From positions 45,058-109,057 of the IMG/VR virus record IMGVR_UViG_3300028025_003409: 64,000 bases of DNA. The stretch is one strand, 5' to 3'. This document shows positions 44,540 to 52,794 of this stretch, piece by piece. The translations under genes were made by a program, and so were the position numbers. Positions within the stretch are counted from its first letter, which is position 1, and every line of letters begins with the position of its first letter. The notes beneath the pieces were generated by a model. It did no database searches and was not told where the DNA came from. It worked only from the letters and a program-made list of their open reading frames with translations. The DNA comes from a virus.

Positions 44540-44591
44540 AAGTTCATCCTTGATAAATCTAAAAGATGAATAATCGTAGAGTGAGTTTGGG

Positions 44592-44660
44592 TTAATAGAT
44601 GAAATCTTCTTTTCCTGCTTTCTTGTATATTTTCCTGTAGCGCACTCTAAAGTACACCAT
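44592..44660 (-). CDS. Possible basic micro-protein (22 aa)
   Basis: MVYFRVRYRKIYKKAGKEDF plus two residues, with AGG just before the ATG. It resembles the 25-residue peptide at 46945 in charge and ending (IY). The alternative is that this stretch is the N-terminus of the SGNH gene read in another frame. Confidence 0.25.
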   Translation of the reverse strand: MVYFRVRYRKIYKKAGKEDFIY

Positions 44661-44667
44661 CCTAAGC

Positions 44668-45516
44668 CTATTTATTATTTTTTGCATAATCTATTATAGC
44701 ATTAATTAGATTAGTTGACCATACCTTATGAGCGTTTAGCCCTTGGTGACCATCTCTTTTAATGACCTCGTTTTGCTTATATTCAAAAAATTCAGGGTGA
44801 TAATTAAATTCAATAAAGTTTTTAGAAAAGTTTAATTCTGACAATACAGAGTTTTCTAATCTACTCCATGTGCTCCAAAATAATTTTATTTGATTTATTC
44901 TACAATATTCTTCAAACATATTTATATATAAAATAAAATCTATCATTGAGTCCATATATAGTTTTCTGTTTTCTTTTATTTCTAAATGATTAAGATCTTT
45001 CCATTCAATTGTATAAGAGTTTTCGCTATCCAACCACTTAAAAACTCTTGCAACATCTGGGAAAAGTACTACGAAGGCATCTGGCTTTCCAAATTCTTTA
45101 ACATAAAGCAAACAGTTCATTATTATTTTTTGAAATCCAAAGTTGTCAATAGATAGATTATAGAATCCGTCCAGACTTAGTTCATCCTTAATAGCATTAT
45201 ACGTCATTCCAGTCCAACTATCTTCTATGTTGCCACCAATTCCCTCACCTTCAGAGCACCCAGCAAAAACAAACCTATTTTTTTTACTATCTGTTTTTTT
45301 TACAAAATCGTCTGACCTAAAACCCAGACTGTTGTAATGATAGGAAACAGAGCCATCATCTTCTGGAACTGGGATGTTGTTCATTTTAAACATAGGAAAT
45401 TCTTTTGGATGAATTGCAAATGTAGCGTTATGGTGCTCTGAACCTTCAAGGTCAGAGAAAAAGAGAGAGTTACTATTTGTATTGAGTATTGCTTTTACTA
45501 TAGAGTCTTTATCCAT
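44668..45516 (-). CDS. SGNH-hydrolase-like protein, paralogue 3
   Basis: A 282-residue protein. LGFRSDDFVKK, NRFVFAGCSEGEGIGG (GCS, GxG), LSIDNFGFQKIIMN, FVVLFPDVARVF, and KRDGHQGLNAHKVW (Asp-Gly-His). It overlaps the carbamoyltransferase by eight bases. Same family as 6287, 43619 and 47019. Confidence 0.65.
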   Translation of the reverse strand: MDKDSIVKAILNTNSNSLFFSDLEGSEHHNATFAIHPKEFPMFKMNNIPVPEDDGSVSYHYNSLGFRSDDFVKKTDSKKNRFVFAGCSEGEGIGGNIEDSWTGMTYNAIKDELSLDGFYNLSIDNFGFQKIIMNCLLYVKEFGKPDAFVVLFPDVARVFKWLDSENSYTIEWKDLNHLEIKENRKLYMDSMIDFILYINMFEEYCRINQIKLFWSTWSRLENSVLSELNFSKNFIEFNYHPEFFEYKQNEVIKRDGHQGLNAHKVWSTNLINAIIDYAKNNK

Positions 45517-46945
45517 TTTCTGATCCTATAATCTTTGTTCCATATGTTTTTTCCCATAGTTCAATATCTTTTTTATCATTCAGCAACGGCTGCCCTTTAA
45601 TATTTAAACTTGTGTTTAGTAGTATAGGTACACCTGTTTGTAGGTAAAACTTATTAATTGCCCGATATAGACCTGGGTGCTGTTCTCTTGTTACAGTTTG
45701 TACTCTTGAAGTTCCATCTTGATGAACCACAGAAGGTATTTTTTCTGGCTTTAAACATTTAACTGTGTACTGCATATAAGGGCTTTCAAAGTCCATATCA
45801 AACCACTTGTGTGCATGGTCAGCCAATACAACTGGTGCAAAAGGTCTAAACAGTTCTCTTTGCTTAATTCTATTAACCTTATCCTTGATATTAGGATCTC
45901 TTGGATCAGCGAGGATTGACCTATTCCCTAATGCTCTTGGACCATACTCTGCTCTTCCTGATGCTACTGCTACGATTCCGTCTTTTAGTATACCGTCCAC
46001 AATTTGCTGAACAGGATACTCTCCTCCAAGATCATAACCAAGATATGGGGTCTTCCACCCAAGGTGTTTTCCATACAGTGCTGCTGCTGCACCCAAAGAA
46101 CTGCCAGCATCTCCTGGATTAGGCATAATCCAAATCATGTCAAAGATATTCCAAAGTAGCGTATTTGCTGATGAGTTAAGTGCACAACCACCCATAAATA
46201 CCAAATTCTTTTTACCAGTAATGGAATAGGCCATATGCATAAAATCATTTAGCCTTTGTTGATAGACAACCTGAACTGCTGCAGCAATATCAAATCTGTC
46301 TTGCTCTGTAATCTCCATTCCCCAGTCATTGATTCCTTTATGAAAGTTGTACTTTTGGTTTGAATATGACGGGAAGTATTCATCGACCTCTTTATAATAT
46401 CTTTTCCAGTCCCCGTAAGCAGCCATTCCCATCATAATATACTCTTCTTGGTTGGGCATTAAGCCTATTAACTGTGTAAAGGCAGAATAGAATAGACCGA
46501 AACTTACTGGATAGTTTTGCTTATACTTTAATTTTATTTTATCTCCCTCTCCAACCCAAATGGTTGAAGTGTTATATTCTCCTATTGCATCTAGTACAAC
46601 AATAACGGCATTGTCGAAGGCGCTTGTATAGTATCCTGCTGCTGCATGAGAATAGTGATGACTAAAAGATTTTCTTGGTATTCCATCTATATTAAACCTT
46701 GGCTTCCATTCCCCAGATCCACCCCTTAAAGCCAGTCTGGAGGCCTTTAGGAGAGGCTTTTCATAATAGGCTATGTGATCTGGTCTACCATACTGTAAAG
46801 CATCTTTTATTAAACTATCATTCACATACCAATCATTTTTTTTCTTGCTGTATCTTTCTGCATGTCCAGCAAAAAGTATTTCTCCATCTTTGATTAAAGA
46901 TACGGACGCATCGTGAGAGGTTTCGTTTATTCCAAGAATAATCAT
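45509..46945 (-). CDS. NodU/CmcH-type carbamoyltransferase
   Basis: A 478-residue protein covering both domains: an N-terminal Kae1-like fold with SHHYSHAAAGYYTSAF (metal His) and GGCALNSSANTLL, and a C-terminal part with SGRAEYGPRALGNRSILADP and REL-FRPFAPVVL. Such enzymes make carbamoyl-adenylate from carbamoyl phosphate and ATP and move the carbamoyl onto a hydroxyl of a sugar or antibiotic. In a glycan-modification island, a sugar acceptor is likely (inference). Confidence 0.92.
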   Translation of the reverse strand: MIILGINETSHDASVSLIKDGEILFAGHAERYSKKKNDWYVNDSLIKDALQYGRPDHIAYYEKPLLKASRLALRGGSGEWKPRFNIDGIPRKSFSHHYSHAAAGYYTSAFDNAVIVVLDAIGEYNTSTIWVGEGDKIKLKYKQNYPVSFGLFYSAFTQLIGLMPNQEEYIMMGMAAYGDWKRYYKEVDEYFPSYSNQKYNFHKGINDWGMEITEQDRFDIAAAVQVVYQQRLNDFMHMAYSITGKKNLVFMGGCALNSSANTLLWNIFDMIWIMPNPGDAGSSLGAAAALYGKHLGWKTPYLGYDLGGEYPVQQIVDGILKDGIVAVASGRAEYGPRALGNRSILADPRDPNIKDKVNRIKQRELFRPFAPVVLADHAHKWFDMDFESPYMQYTVKCLKPEKIPSVVHQDGTSRVQTVTREQHPGLYRAINKFYLQTGVPILLNTSLNIKGQPLLNDKKDIELWEKTYGTKIIGSENG

Positions 46946-47022
46946 CAGTATATATACCTCTTTGGTTTTTTATTAAATCTTCTTAATCTATACTTTAAGA
47001 TTATTTTTTTTATTATGCTCAT
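46945..47022 (-). CDS. Basic micro-protein (25 aa)
   Basis: MSIIKKIILKYRLRRFNKKP plus five residues. The ATG overlaps the stop of the SGNH gene (ATGA) and the stop overlaps the start of the carbamoyltransferase gene (TGATG). The double coupling suggests it is translated, perhaps only to link the two genes. Confidence 0.45.
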   Translation of the reverse strand: MSIIKKIILKYRLRRFNKKPKRYIY

Positions 47023-47801
47023 TGTTCTACCCTATCTAAAAAATGTTTTGCAAAATACATACTGGTGATAACTCCTGGATGCACAGAGTCTGCAGCGCTA
47101 ACTAAAAAGTCTTTATCGTATCCGTCTAAATCATCTTTATTAAGGCTCATTAGAAAATCCTCTTCTCTTTCAAGGTCCATATTACCATAGTTTGAAAACC
47201 CTAAAGTAGAAAATATGTGACTTGTTTCATCATCCCAAGAGGATGTATATAGTTTTATTCCTAATTGACTGCAGAATATCTCAAAAGATCTATAGTACGC
47301 TTGGCAAGAATATATCATGGAGTGCTCAGACATAGTGCTAGAACTATCTAAATCATTTTGGTGGCGCATTTTAATAACAAACAAATCTCCATCTGTAGTT
47401 GGCCAATTTGTTCTAAATAAGTCTGGAAGCAATAAGAATATGTAATCTGGTTTTCCAAATAAATTAATGTATTTATAAATATTATCGATTATTTTTTGCA
47501 CACTTCCTCCTGGATAGGAAAGCGTGAATGGTTTAGATGTGTCAAACTTTTTTGACATGCCTTTGTGTACGTGGTACTGCCATGAATAACCTTCTGGTAG
47601 ATACTCACCAAATGCCATTGAGCAACCAGCGTACAAAATATTTGTTTTGCTTTTGTCTAATACATCAAAGTCTTCAGATCTATGGCCAAAATTATTCATC
47701 CTATATTTTATTTTTGGTATAGTTTTTTTGTTAATCTTATTAATTCTTTCTTTAAAAACATCAGTCACGCTGTACTCTTTATTAAAAGATATGTTTTGCA
47801 A
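47019..47801 (-). CDS. SGNH-hydrolase-like protein, paralogue 4
   Basis: At least 260 residues. FGHRSEDFDVL, NILYAGCSMAFGEYL (GCS), LSYPGGSVQKIIDN, YIFLLLPDLFRT, and SAADSVHPGVITSMYF (Asp-x-x-His). The nominal start is TTG 47801. The same frame continues without ATG/GTG/TTG to an ATA at 47888 that overlaps the protease stop codon, and the extra 29 residues would give the N-terminal length seen in the paralogues. Confidence 0.6.
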   Translation of the reverse strand: MQNISFNKEYSVTDVFKERINKINKKTIPKIKYRMNNFGHRSEDFDVLDKSKTNILYAGCSMAFGEYLPEGYSWQYHVHKGMSKKFDTSKPFTLSYPGGSVQKIIDNIYKYINLFGKPDYIFLLLPDLFRTNWPTTDGDLFVIKMRHQNDLDSSSTMSEHSMIYSCQAYYRSFEIFCSQLGIKLYTSSWDDETSHIFSTLGFSNYGNMDLEREEDFLMSLNKDDLDGYDKDFLVSAADSVHPGVITSMYFAKHFLDRVEQ

Positions 47802-47884
47802 AGAAGGCTCTATAGTGTTTGAAAACTCAACCTTTGTGAAAAGTTCTTTATTATTGTAGAAATATTCTGGATTTCTTATTAGGT

Positions 47885-48772
47885 TTATTTTTTTACTCCT
47901 AACTTTTTAACTATTTTTTTATTTTTGGCTGCTATTTTTTTGACAATAACTTTGGGCTTAGTAGAAACTGAATTTGCTGCAACAACAGCAGTAGTTGTTT
48001 CTTCTATTTTTGTAGACTTTATAGGTTCTAAAATTAAAGGATTTGCCAATAAAAATTCTTTTGCTTGATCTATCAGATATAAATGATGATGGATTAGAGC
48101 ATTTCTTGCTAAAGAAATTGGTTGACTATCTGATGAACAGAATGGCTTATTTGATGAAACTGTTGCTCCTAAATAGTATACATAATCATTATCAAAAACA
48201 TAGGAAGGTCCTCCAGAGTCTCCACTACATACTTCAGATAAATTATTTATTGAATAAAACTCAGTATATCCATCATGCCCGTTCATATACGCAGGAGGAT
48301 TTTTAACAAACCTAAATGCTGCACGAGATGGAGTAGAGCCATAAGAATATCTATCTATTAATCCATGCCCATAAAAATAAACAATGCTTTCTGACTCTGT
48401 AAACCTTTTGATATCCTCATAAGATGCTATCTTGATATTATTTTTTATTGGCATATCTTTATCAACAACAATTGCCATAATGTCATTTTCTCTGTTATTA
48501 ACATAGTCTTTGATTGGAACAAAACTTGATATTACCCTATACATAACTTTATTATTTTTGCCTTCTTCATAAAAACTAATCAAAGTTGAACCAGTTTTGA
48601 CTGAGCAATGTTGTGCTAAGATCAAGATTCTTGTAGAGATTGGTGCTGCAGAGCAGCCAGAGTCTGTTTTTGCAACAAGAGTGTTATCTGATACATCCTC
48701 TCCTTTATATATTGCATTTGCAGAAGGTGTAATAAAAGTAAAGAATAGCAATATCGATATAAATTTTTTCAT
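47885..48772 (-). CDS. Secreted trypsin-like serine protease
   Basis: 295 residues from the ATG at 48772 (AGGAG before it). Signal peptide MKKFISILLFFTFITPSANA. The triad is visible: His in ILILAQHCS, Asp in NNRENDIMAIVV, Ser in CSGDSGGPSYVF. Cys pairs typical of the S1 family are present. The C-terminus is Thr/Lys-rich (VIVKKIAAKNKKIVKKLGVK) and may bind the envelope. A phage-encoded, exported S1 protease is unusual. It could process surface proteins of the host or virion. Confidence 0.82.
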   Translation of the reverse strand: MKKFISILLFFTFITPSANAIYKGEDVSDNTLVAKTDSGCSAAPISTRILILAQHCSVKTGSTLISFYEEGKNNKVMYRVISSFVPIKDYVNNRENDIMAIVVDKDMPIKNNIKIASYEDIKRFTESESIVYFYGHGLIDRYSYGSTPSRAAFRFVKNPPAYMNGHDGYTEFYSINNLSEVCSGDSGGPSYVFDNDYVYYLGATVSSNKPFCSSDSQPISLARNALIHHHLYLIDQAKEFLLANPLILEPIKSTKIEETTTAVVAANSVSTKPKVIVKKIAAKNKKIVKKLGVKK

Positions 48773-48773
48773 A

Positions 48774-49319
48774 TTACTCCTGTGATAACGATCCAAAGCC
48801 CATAGATACGGCGCATCTAGGTGAGTTTGCAGACACTTCGTGCCAACGACTTGGTGGACAATAAATTATATCTCCTTGGTTAAGTGTCTCTACAATGTCT
48901 ATATCTGTTTCATTTTTGTAAATTGTCCATGTACTGCTACCTTGTAGTTGCCAAAAAATAACATGCTCAGGTTCATGGTGCTTTCCACCATAAGATCCTT
49001 CTTGTGTTGTAAGACTTATGTATATCTGATGAGCATAATCTTCTTCATCTAAATCTTCAAAGTGAGGAGATTTGGCAAAAACAGAATATAGTTTATCTAC
49101 AAGTAGTCTAACTTCTGGAATTCTGGTTGCTTCAATAAGTCTAAATCCATAGTCTTTATAAATTTTACTTCCAATTTGACCACCATTTAATACATCATAA
49201 TTTAATAATTCAAGAACTGTTTGCCAAGAAACATCTGGAAAATTAGAGCCACGAATAACAAAAGGGGTATTGTTTTTAAACTTACTTATGTTTTGATCAT
49301 TAATTAAAGTACTAAACAC
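48774..49319 (-). CDS. JmjC/cupin-like oxygenase
   Basis: A 181-residue protein. GGKHHEPEHVIFWQLQGSST (His-x-x-Glu-x-x-His region), then LNQGDIIYCPPSRWHEVSAN with the distal His, as in JmjC/cupin-8 enzymes (protein arginyl or histidyl hydroxylases). It is closest in style to the 8700 gene. It lies upstream of the secreted protease and two bases apart. Confidence 0.65.
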   Translation of the reverse strand: MFSTLINDQNISKFKNNTPFVIRGSNFPDVSWQTVLELLNYDVLNGGQIGSKIYKDYGFRLIEATRIPEVRLLVDKLYSVFAKSPHFEDLDEEDYAHQIYISLTTQEGSYGGKHHEPEHVIFWQLQGSSTWTIYKNETDIDIVETLNQGDIIYCPPSRWHEVSANSPRCAVSMGFGSLSQE

Positions 49320-49329
49320 CTTGTCTCCT

Positions 49330-49521
49330 TTAAATCATTAGTCTGACTACATGGCAACACGGATCTCCACCGTCTTCCCACTCTTGTACTTCGTCTTCAC
49401 CCATGAATTCATATCCACCATCATGTGTATTGCAGTATGGATCTGATATCCATCCTCTTTCAATACCGTTTCTTAGCCAGATACCAAATTCTGCGTCTTC
49501 TGTCTCGTCTTCTGTATGCAT
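49330..49521 (-). CDS. Acidic conserved hypothetical protein (63 aa)
   Basis: FGIWLRNGIERGWISDPYCN then EWEDGGDPCCHVVRL. The Cys/His at the end may bind metal. The pattern is common in actinophages and actinobacteria, with no function. Confidence 0.55.
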   Translation of the reverse strand: MHTEDETEDAEFGIWLRNGIERGWISDPYCNTHDGGYEFMGEDEVQEWEDGGDPCCHVVRLMI

Positions 49522-49536
49522 ATTTAAAGTATACTC

Positions 49537-50061
49537 CTAAAGACTGACAATGTCAACTGGGCCCATACAGGATGGGTTAAATTTAATTGCAGCGTTTACT
49601 GCTTGTGCTACTCTGTTCCTTGCATTTTTTTGTTTGTCTGTTGCGTACAGAACTCCATAAGCGTACTCTGCTCCTGAGCCCATTGCAAGATATGGAAGTG
49701 TGTACTTAGATAAAGACATGTCAGCAGAACTATGCTCATAGATTTCTCCACGAACCGCAATGATCAAACCAAGATCTCCATCTTTAGATGTGTCAACCCA
49801 GAACTCATTATAAAATTCTTTAAGTTCTTTAATAAACTTAGTTTGCATAAACTTGTCTGTGTCTTTAATATTAGGTGCTGTTGGCTTAAAGTTATAACGG
49901 ATTCTTTCTCCGTCCATTGCCCCCGCATACCCAATAAGATATGGACCTATCTTCCAAACCTTTGGTGCATCAAGTGCTAAAATAGTTCCATCATCTGAAG
50001 CCCCACGGTCTCCAGCCATGTAGATCTTATCTTCATGTTTTACTACGGCAATACAAGTCAT
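49537..50061 (-). CDS. Proteasome beta/HslV-like Ntn hydrolase
   Basis: 174 residues from the ATG at 50061. Removal of Met exposes Thr in TCIAVVKHEDKIYMAGDRGA, the standard N-terminal nucleophile with Asp and Lys (DKIY...APKVWKIG) in place. GYAGAMDGER and LAMGSGAEYAYGVLYA complete the fold. It may be a self-compartmentalising protease for host or virion proteins. Actinobacteria have proteasomes, so it might also interfere with the host one. Confidence 0.82.
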   Translation of the reverse strand: MTCIAVVKHEDKIYMAGDRGASDDGTILALDAPKVWKIGPYLIGYAGAMDGERIRYNFKPTAPNIKDTDKFMQTKFIKELKEFYNEFWVDTSKDGDLGLIIAVRGEIYEHSSADMSLSKYTLPYLAMGSGAEYAYGVLYATDKQKNARNRVAQAVNAAIKFNPSCMGPVDIVSL

Positions 50062-50139
50062 GGCAAAAGCCCTCTCCAGATAGGTGATACTTAAGTATAC
50101 CATTGCCTAGAGAGGGCTGTCAAGCAAGGTCAATAATGA

Positions 50140-50424
50140 CTAATTAGCCTTTTTGTCTACCGTTTTAAACGCATCATTGATCTCTGCCAATGTGAGTTTT
50201 CCATCGTCCAAAAAAGCCCTTGCCAGTCTTTCAATGACTGTTGCTACTCCTAATAGTCCTGCTAAGAATACTGCCTGAACTGTGTCAATTCCAACTACTG
50301 CTCCAGCACCAAGTACTGATAGACCAGATGCTGCAAAGACTGCGACAATACGCATAAGGATATTAGTGATTGCCTTTTGTGGGTGCTCCTTCTTAGGAGG
50401 CTCTACTACCTTTTTAGTTGCCAT
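50140..50424 (-). CDS. Holin-like membrane protein (94 aa)
   Basis: The ATG at 50424 has AAAGGAGGA before it. Two membrane segments: LMRIVAVFAASGLSVLGAGA and AVFLAGLLGVATVIERLARA, and an acidic/basic tail. It fits small actinophage holins. It is adjacent to another membrane protein (50427). Confidence 0.6.
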   Translation of the reverse strand: MATKKVVEPPKKEHPQKAITNILMRIVAVFAASGLSVLGAGAVVGIDTVQAVFLAGLLGVATVIERLARAFLDDGKLTLAEINDAFKTVDKKAN

Positions 50425-50426
50425 AT

Positions 50427-50633
50427 TTAGTCCTCCTTTCTTAGCGGGATTGTGATAAGCCAGATTACTGTTGTTATTAGTACTGCAATACCAACAATGT
50501 CTCTTGCTGATCCCGTCAAAGTTAGCCATGCGATGAAGAAGCCAAGGAGAGTAAAGGCTTGTGCAATCACTTCCACCCCTGCATCTTTAAGCCATGTGAA
50601 GAATCCCTTCACAACCTTTTTGATTATTTTCAT
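50427..50633 (-). CDS. Small membrane protein (68 aa)
   Basis: KGFFTWLKDAGVEVIAQAFT, two helices through GFFIAWLTLTGS and IAVLITTVIWLITIPL. It has GAGGTAAT before the ATG. With the 50140 gene it may form a two-part holin. Not recognised further. Confidence 0.55.
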   Translation of the reverse strand: MKIIKKVVKGFFTWLKDAGVEVIAQAFTLLGFFIAWLTLTGSARDIVGIAVLITTVIWLITIPLRKED

Positions 50634-50634
50634 A

Positions 50635-52734
50635 TTACCTCCTCATCCCAATCATTACATTTGCAATCTGTGAAACAATGATTACTGGGATAATGACTTC
50701 CTGGGCTTTTTCTCTCTGATCGTCTGTCATGTCCATACCCAACTCAGAGAAATTGGATAGGAGTTCTGTAACATCCACTGCAAATACTGCTCCAAGTGGG
50801 TCTGCTAAGAATGCTTCTGTTTGTACTTCTGTTACTGCATCTGCTAATGTAAATGGCATTGGTGTCTCCCCTGCAGTTTCTGCTCTGTCTGTGAACTCAA
50901 CGAATGCTTCTGCAAGTGCTGGGTTAGACTTCATCTGCTCAGCAATCTGTGCAACTTCTGAAGCCTTGATACCAAGATCTTCTGCAACCTCTGCCTTTGC
51001 TTCTTGGGTTAATGCTCTAAGTGTTTGACTAACTGCTGTGATTTGTTCAGGGGATAGTTTAACTAACTTATTATCCTTGCTTGTAAGGTTGGCAATAACT
51101 CCAGATAAATCTTCTGAGGTTCCCGTTCCTTTTTCAGGAATCAGGGCTGCTAATACTTCATCTTTAATTTCTACATCTGGCTCAGCCCAAGGATTATCTT
51201 CTGGCTCTGGATCTGGTCCAGGTTCTGGGGAAGGCTCTGGAGTAGGCTCTTCAGTTGGGTCCACAACTGGCTCCTCAGATGGTTCTGGATCTGGTGTAAC
51301 CTCTGGGGTAGGTTCAGGTGTAGGCTCATCTGTAGGGTCTACTGTAGGCTCTGGAGATGGCTCTGGTGTAGGTTCTTCAGTTGGTTCATCTGTTGGCTCT
51401 GGTGAAGGCTCTGGGCTTGGCTCATCTGTTGGCTCTTCAGTTGGTTCTGGAGAAGGTTCTGGTGTGGGTTCTGGGGTAGGCTGATTGGCTGCAGCATTGG
51501 CTGCTGCTTGAGCAATAGCAGCATTTAATTCTCTTTCTGATTGCTCATCATAGTAACGCCATGCGTTATCAATAGCACTGTCAACATTATTAATTGCTTG
51601 ATTGTATGCACTAATTGCATTATTTTTATTCTGTAGTGCTGTTGCAACATTTAAAACTGAATTATCATATTCATTTATTTTATTGGTTAGTGTTTGATTG
51701 TAGCCATTAAGTGTTGAGACTGCTTGGTTATAAATATTTAATTTATCATTATATACATCTTGTGCTGAGTTCCTTGCAGCAAGTGCAGAGTTGTACGCAT
51801 TTGTTTGCTCTTGTGTTGGACCTGATCCAGAAGAAAATGTATTTAAATTACAACTAAAGTTTTCTCCCCATACTCGTGGATCTCCAGCATAGTCACAACC
51901 TGCTCCAGTCATTCCACCAGGAATTGTCCACCCAAGATGATAAGAACCTGGGCCTCCTCCGTTATACCACCATATTTCTACATCCAAAGTTTTGTCTTCA
52001 GTTACATCGTATGTTGGAGACCATGCACTCCATCTAACTCCTTGCTCCACCCAGTTATTAACAGCAGGCTGTCCGTCAATATACATTCTAAATCCATCAT
52101 CTGTATATCCTGCAAATGCTACTGTTGTGAACCATGATGGAACTGTTATCTGTCCAGCAAATTTAACTACAATATTTTCATATCTATTTCCACATATTGG
52201 AAGTTGCATATAGTTTGAGTTCCATGTGCCTGAGCAGATTACAGATCCAGGGACTGCTGAATTTCCACTCCTTAATAGATTGTAGACCGTATAAGAAAGC
52301 CCTTCTCCACCAGCACTATTCAATGCTTGTTGGGCTGTCTGTAGATTAATATTGGCTACACCAAGTGCATCATAGGCATTGTTCTTATTAGTTAAAGCAG
52401 TGGCTACTGTTACTGTTTGTCCATCTACTGCTGATTGGGCTAAGTCTTTTTCTTCAAGTGCCGTGGCTTTTGCGTCAAGAGCATCGTCATATAGGTCAGA
52501 GGTTTGAGTCTGGGTCTCTTTTGCAGATACGGCAAGATCATATTTATCTTCTGCTTCTTCAATTAATGATATAAACTCATCCTTATAGCCAAGATCTTCT
52601 ATGCTGTTGTTAAGTTCTTGAATTTCTTGGGCTGCAACTGATAGTGGGTCGTCAGAGTGTGCACCTTCTGGGGATATAATAAGCCAGCCAAATGCTAGAA
52701 GTGTGGCTGCTAGTATGCGTATTAGTCTTTTAAT
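50635..52734 (-). CDS. Large secreted PA14-like/PEPT-repeat protein with ATT start
   Basis: 699 residues. No ATG, GTG or TTG lies in the first 137 codons, but an ATT at 52734, after AAGGGGGAAAGG, begins a perfect signal peptide (KRLIRILAATLLAFGWLI). A coiled coil follows (AYDALGVANINLQTAQQAL), then a PA14/lectin-like module (GYTDDGFRMYIDGQPAVNNW), a second coiled coil, about 110 residues of P-[ET]-P-[ES]-P-type repeats, and a helical C-terminus with a last hydrophobic span. It is probably a surface or virion-associated adhesin. Confidence 0.65.
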   Translation of the reverse strand: MKRLIRILAATLLAFGWLIISPEGAHSDDPLSVAAQEIQELNNSIEDLGYKDEFISLIEEAEDKYDLAVSAKETQTQTSDLYDDALDAKATALEEKDLAQSAVDGQTVTVATALTNKNNAYDALGVANINLQTAQQALNSAGGEGLSYTVYNLLRSGNSAVPGSVICSGTWNSNYMQLPICGNRYENIVVKFAGQITVPSWFTTVAFAGYTDDGFRMYIDGQPAVNNWVEQGVRWSAWSPTYDVTEDKTLDVEIWWYNGGGPGSYHLGWTIPGGMTGAGCDYAGDPRVWGENFSCNLNTFSSGSGPTQEQTNAYNSALAARNSAQDVYNDKLNIYNQAVSTLNGYNQTLTNKINEYDNSVLNVATALQNKNNAISAYNQAINNVDSAIDNAWRYYDEQSERELNAAIAQAAANAAANQPTPEPTPEPSPEPTEEPTDEPSPEPSPEPTDEPTEEPTPEPSPEPTVDPTDEPTPEPTPEVTPDPEPSEEPVVDPTEEPTPEPSPEPGPDPEPEDNPWAEPDVEIKDEVLAALIPEKGTGTSEDLSGVIANLTSKDNKLVKLSPEQITAVSQTLRALTQEAKAEVAEDLGIKASEVAQIAEQMKSNPALAEAFVEFTDRAETAGETPMPFTLADAVTEVQTEAFLADPLGAVFAVDVTELLSNFSELGMDMTDDQREKAQEVIIPVIIVSQIANVMIGMRR
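51180..51480 (-). repeat. Pro/Glu/Thr repeat tract
   Basis: About 100 codons of PTPEPSPEPTDEP-type units. The DNA shows repeats of GGCTCTGG and GGTTCTGG on the + strand. It is flexible and rich in Pro, and so a possible target for hydroxylation and O-glycosylation. Confidence 0.75.
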
Positions 52735-52749
52735 TTACCTTTCCCCCTT

Positions 52750-52777
52750 GCAGACATTATGTCTGATAGGATGATTA
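52750..52777 (-). promoter_or_regulatory. Possible promoter and 15-bp palindrome
   Basis: On the - strand, a TATAAT box (about 52777-52772) precedes the palindrome CAGACATAATGTCTG (52750-52764), which lies between it and the ATT-start gene. The palindrome half ATGTCTG is close to the ATGTCAG of the early promoters. Confidence 0.5.
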
Positions 52778-52794
52778 TACCATTTTATTGCACA

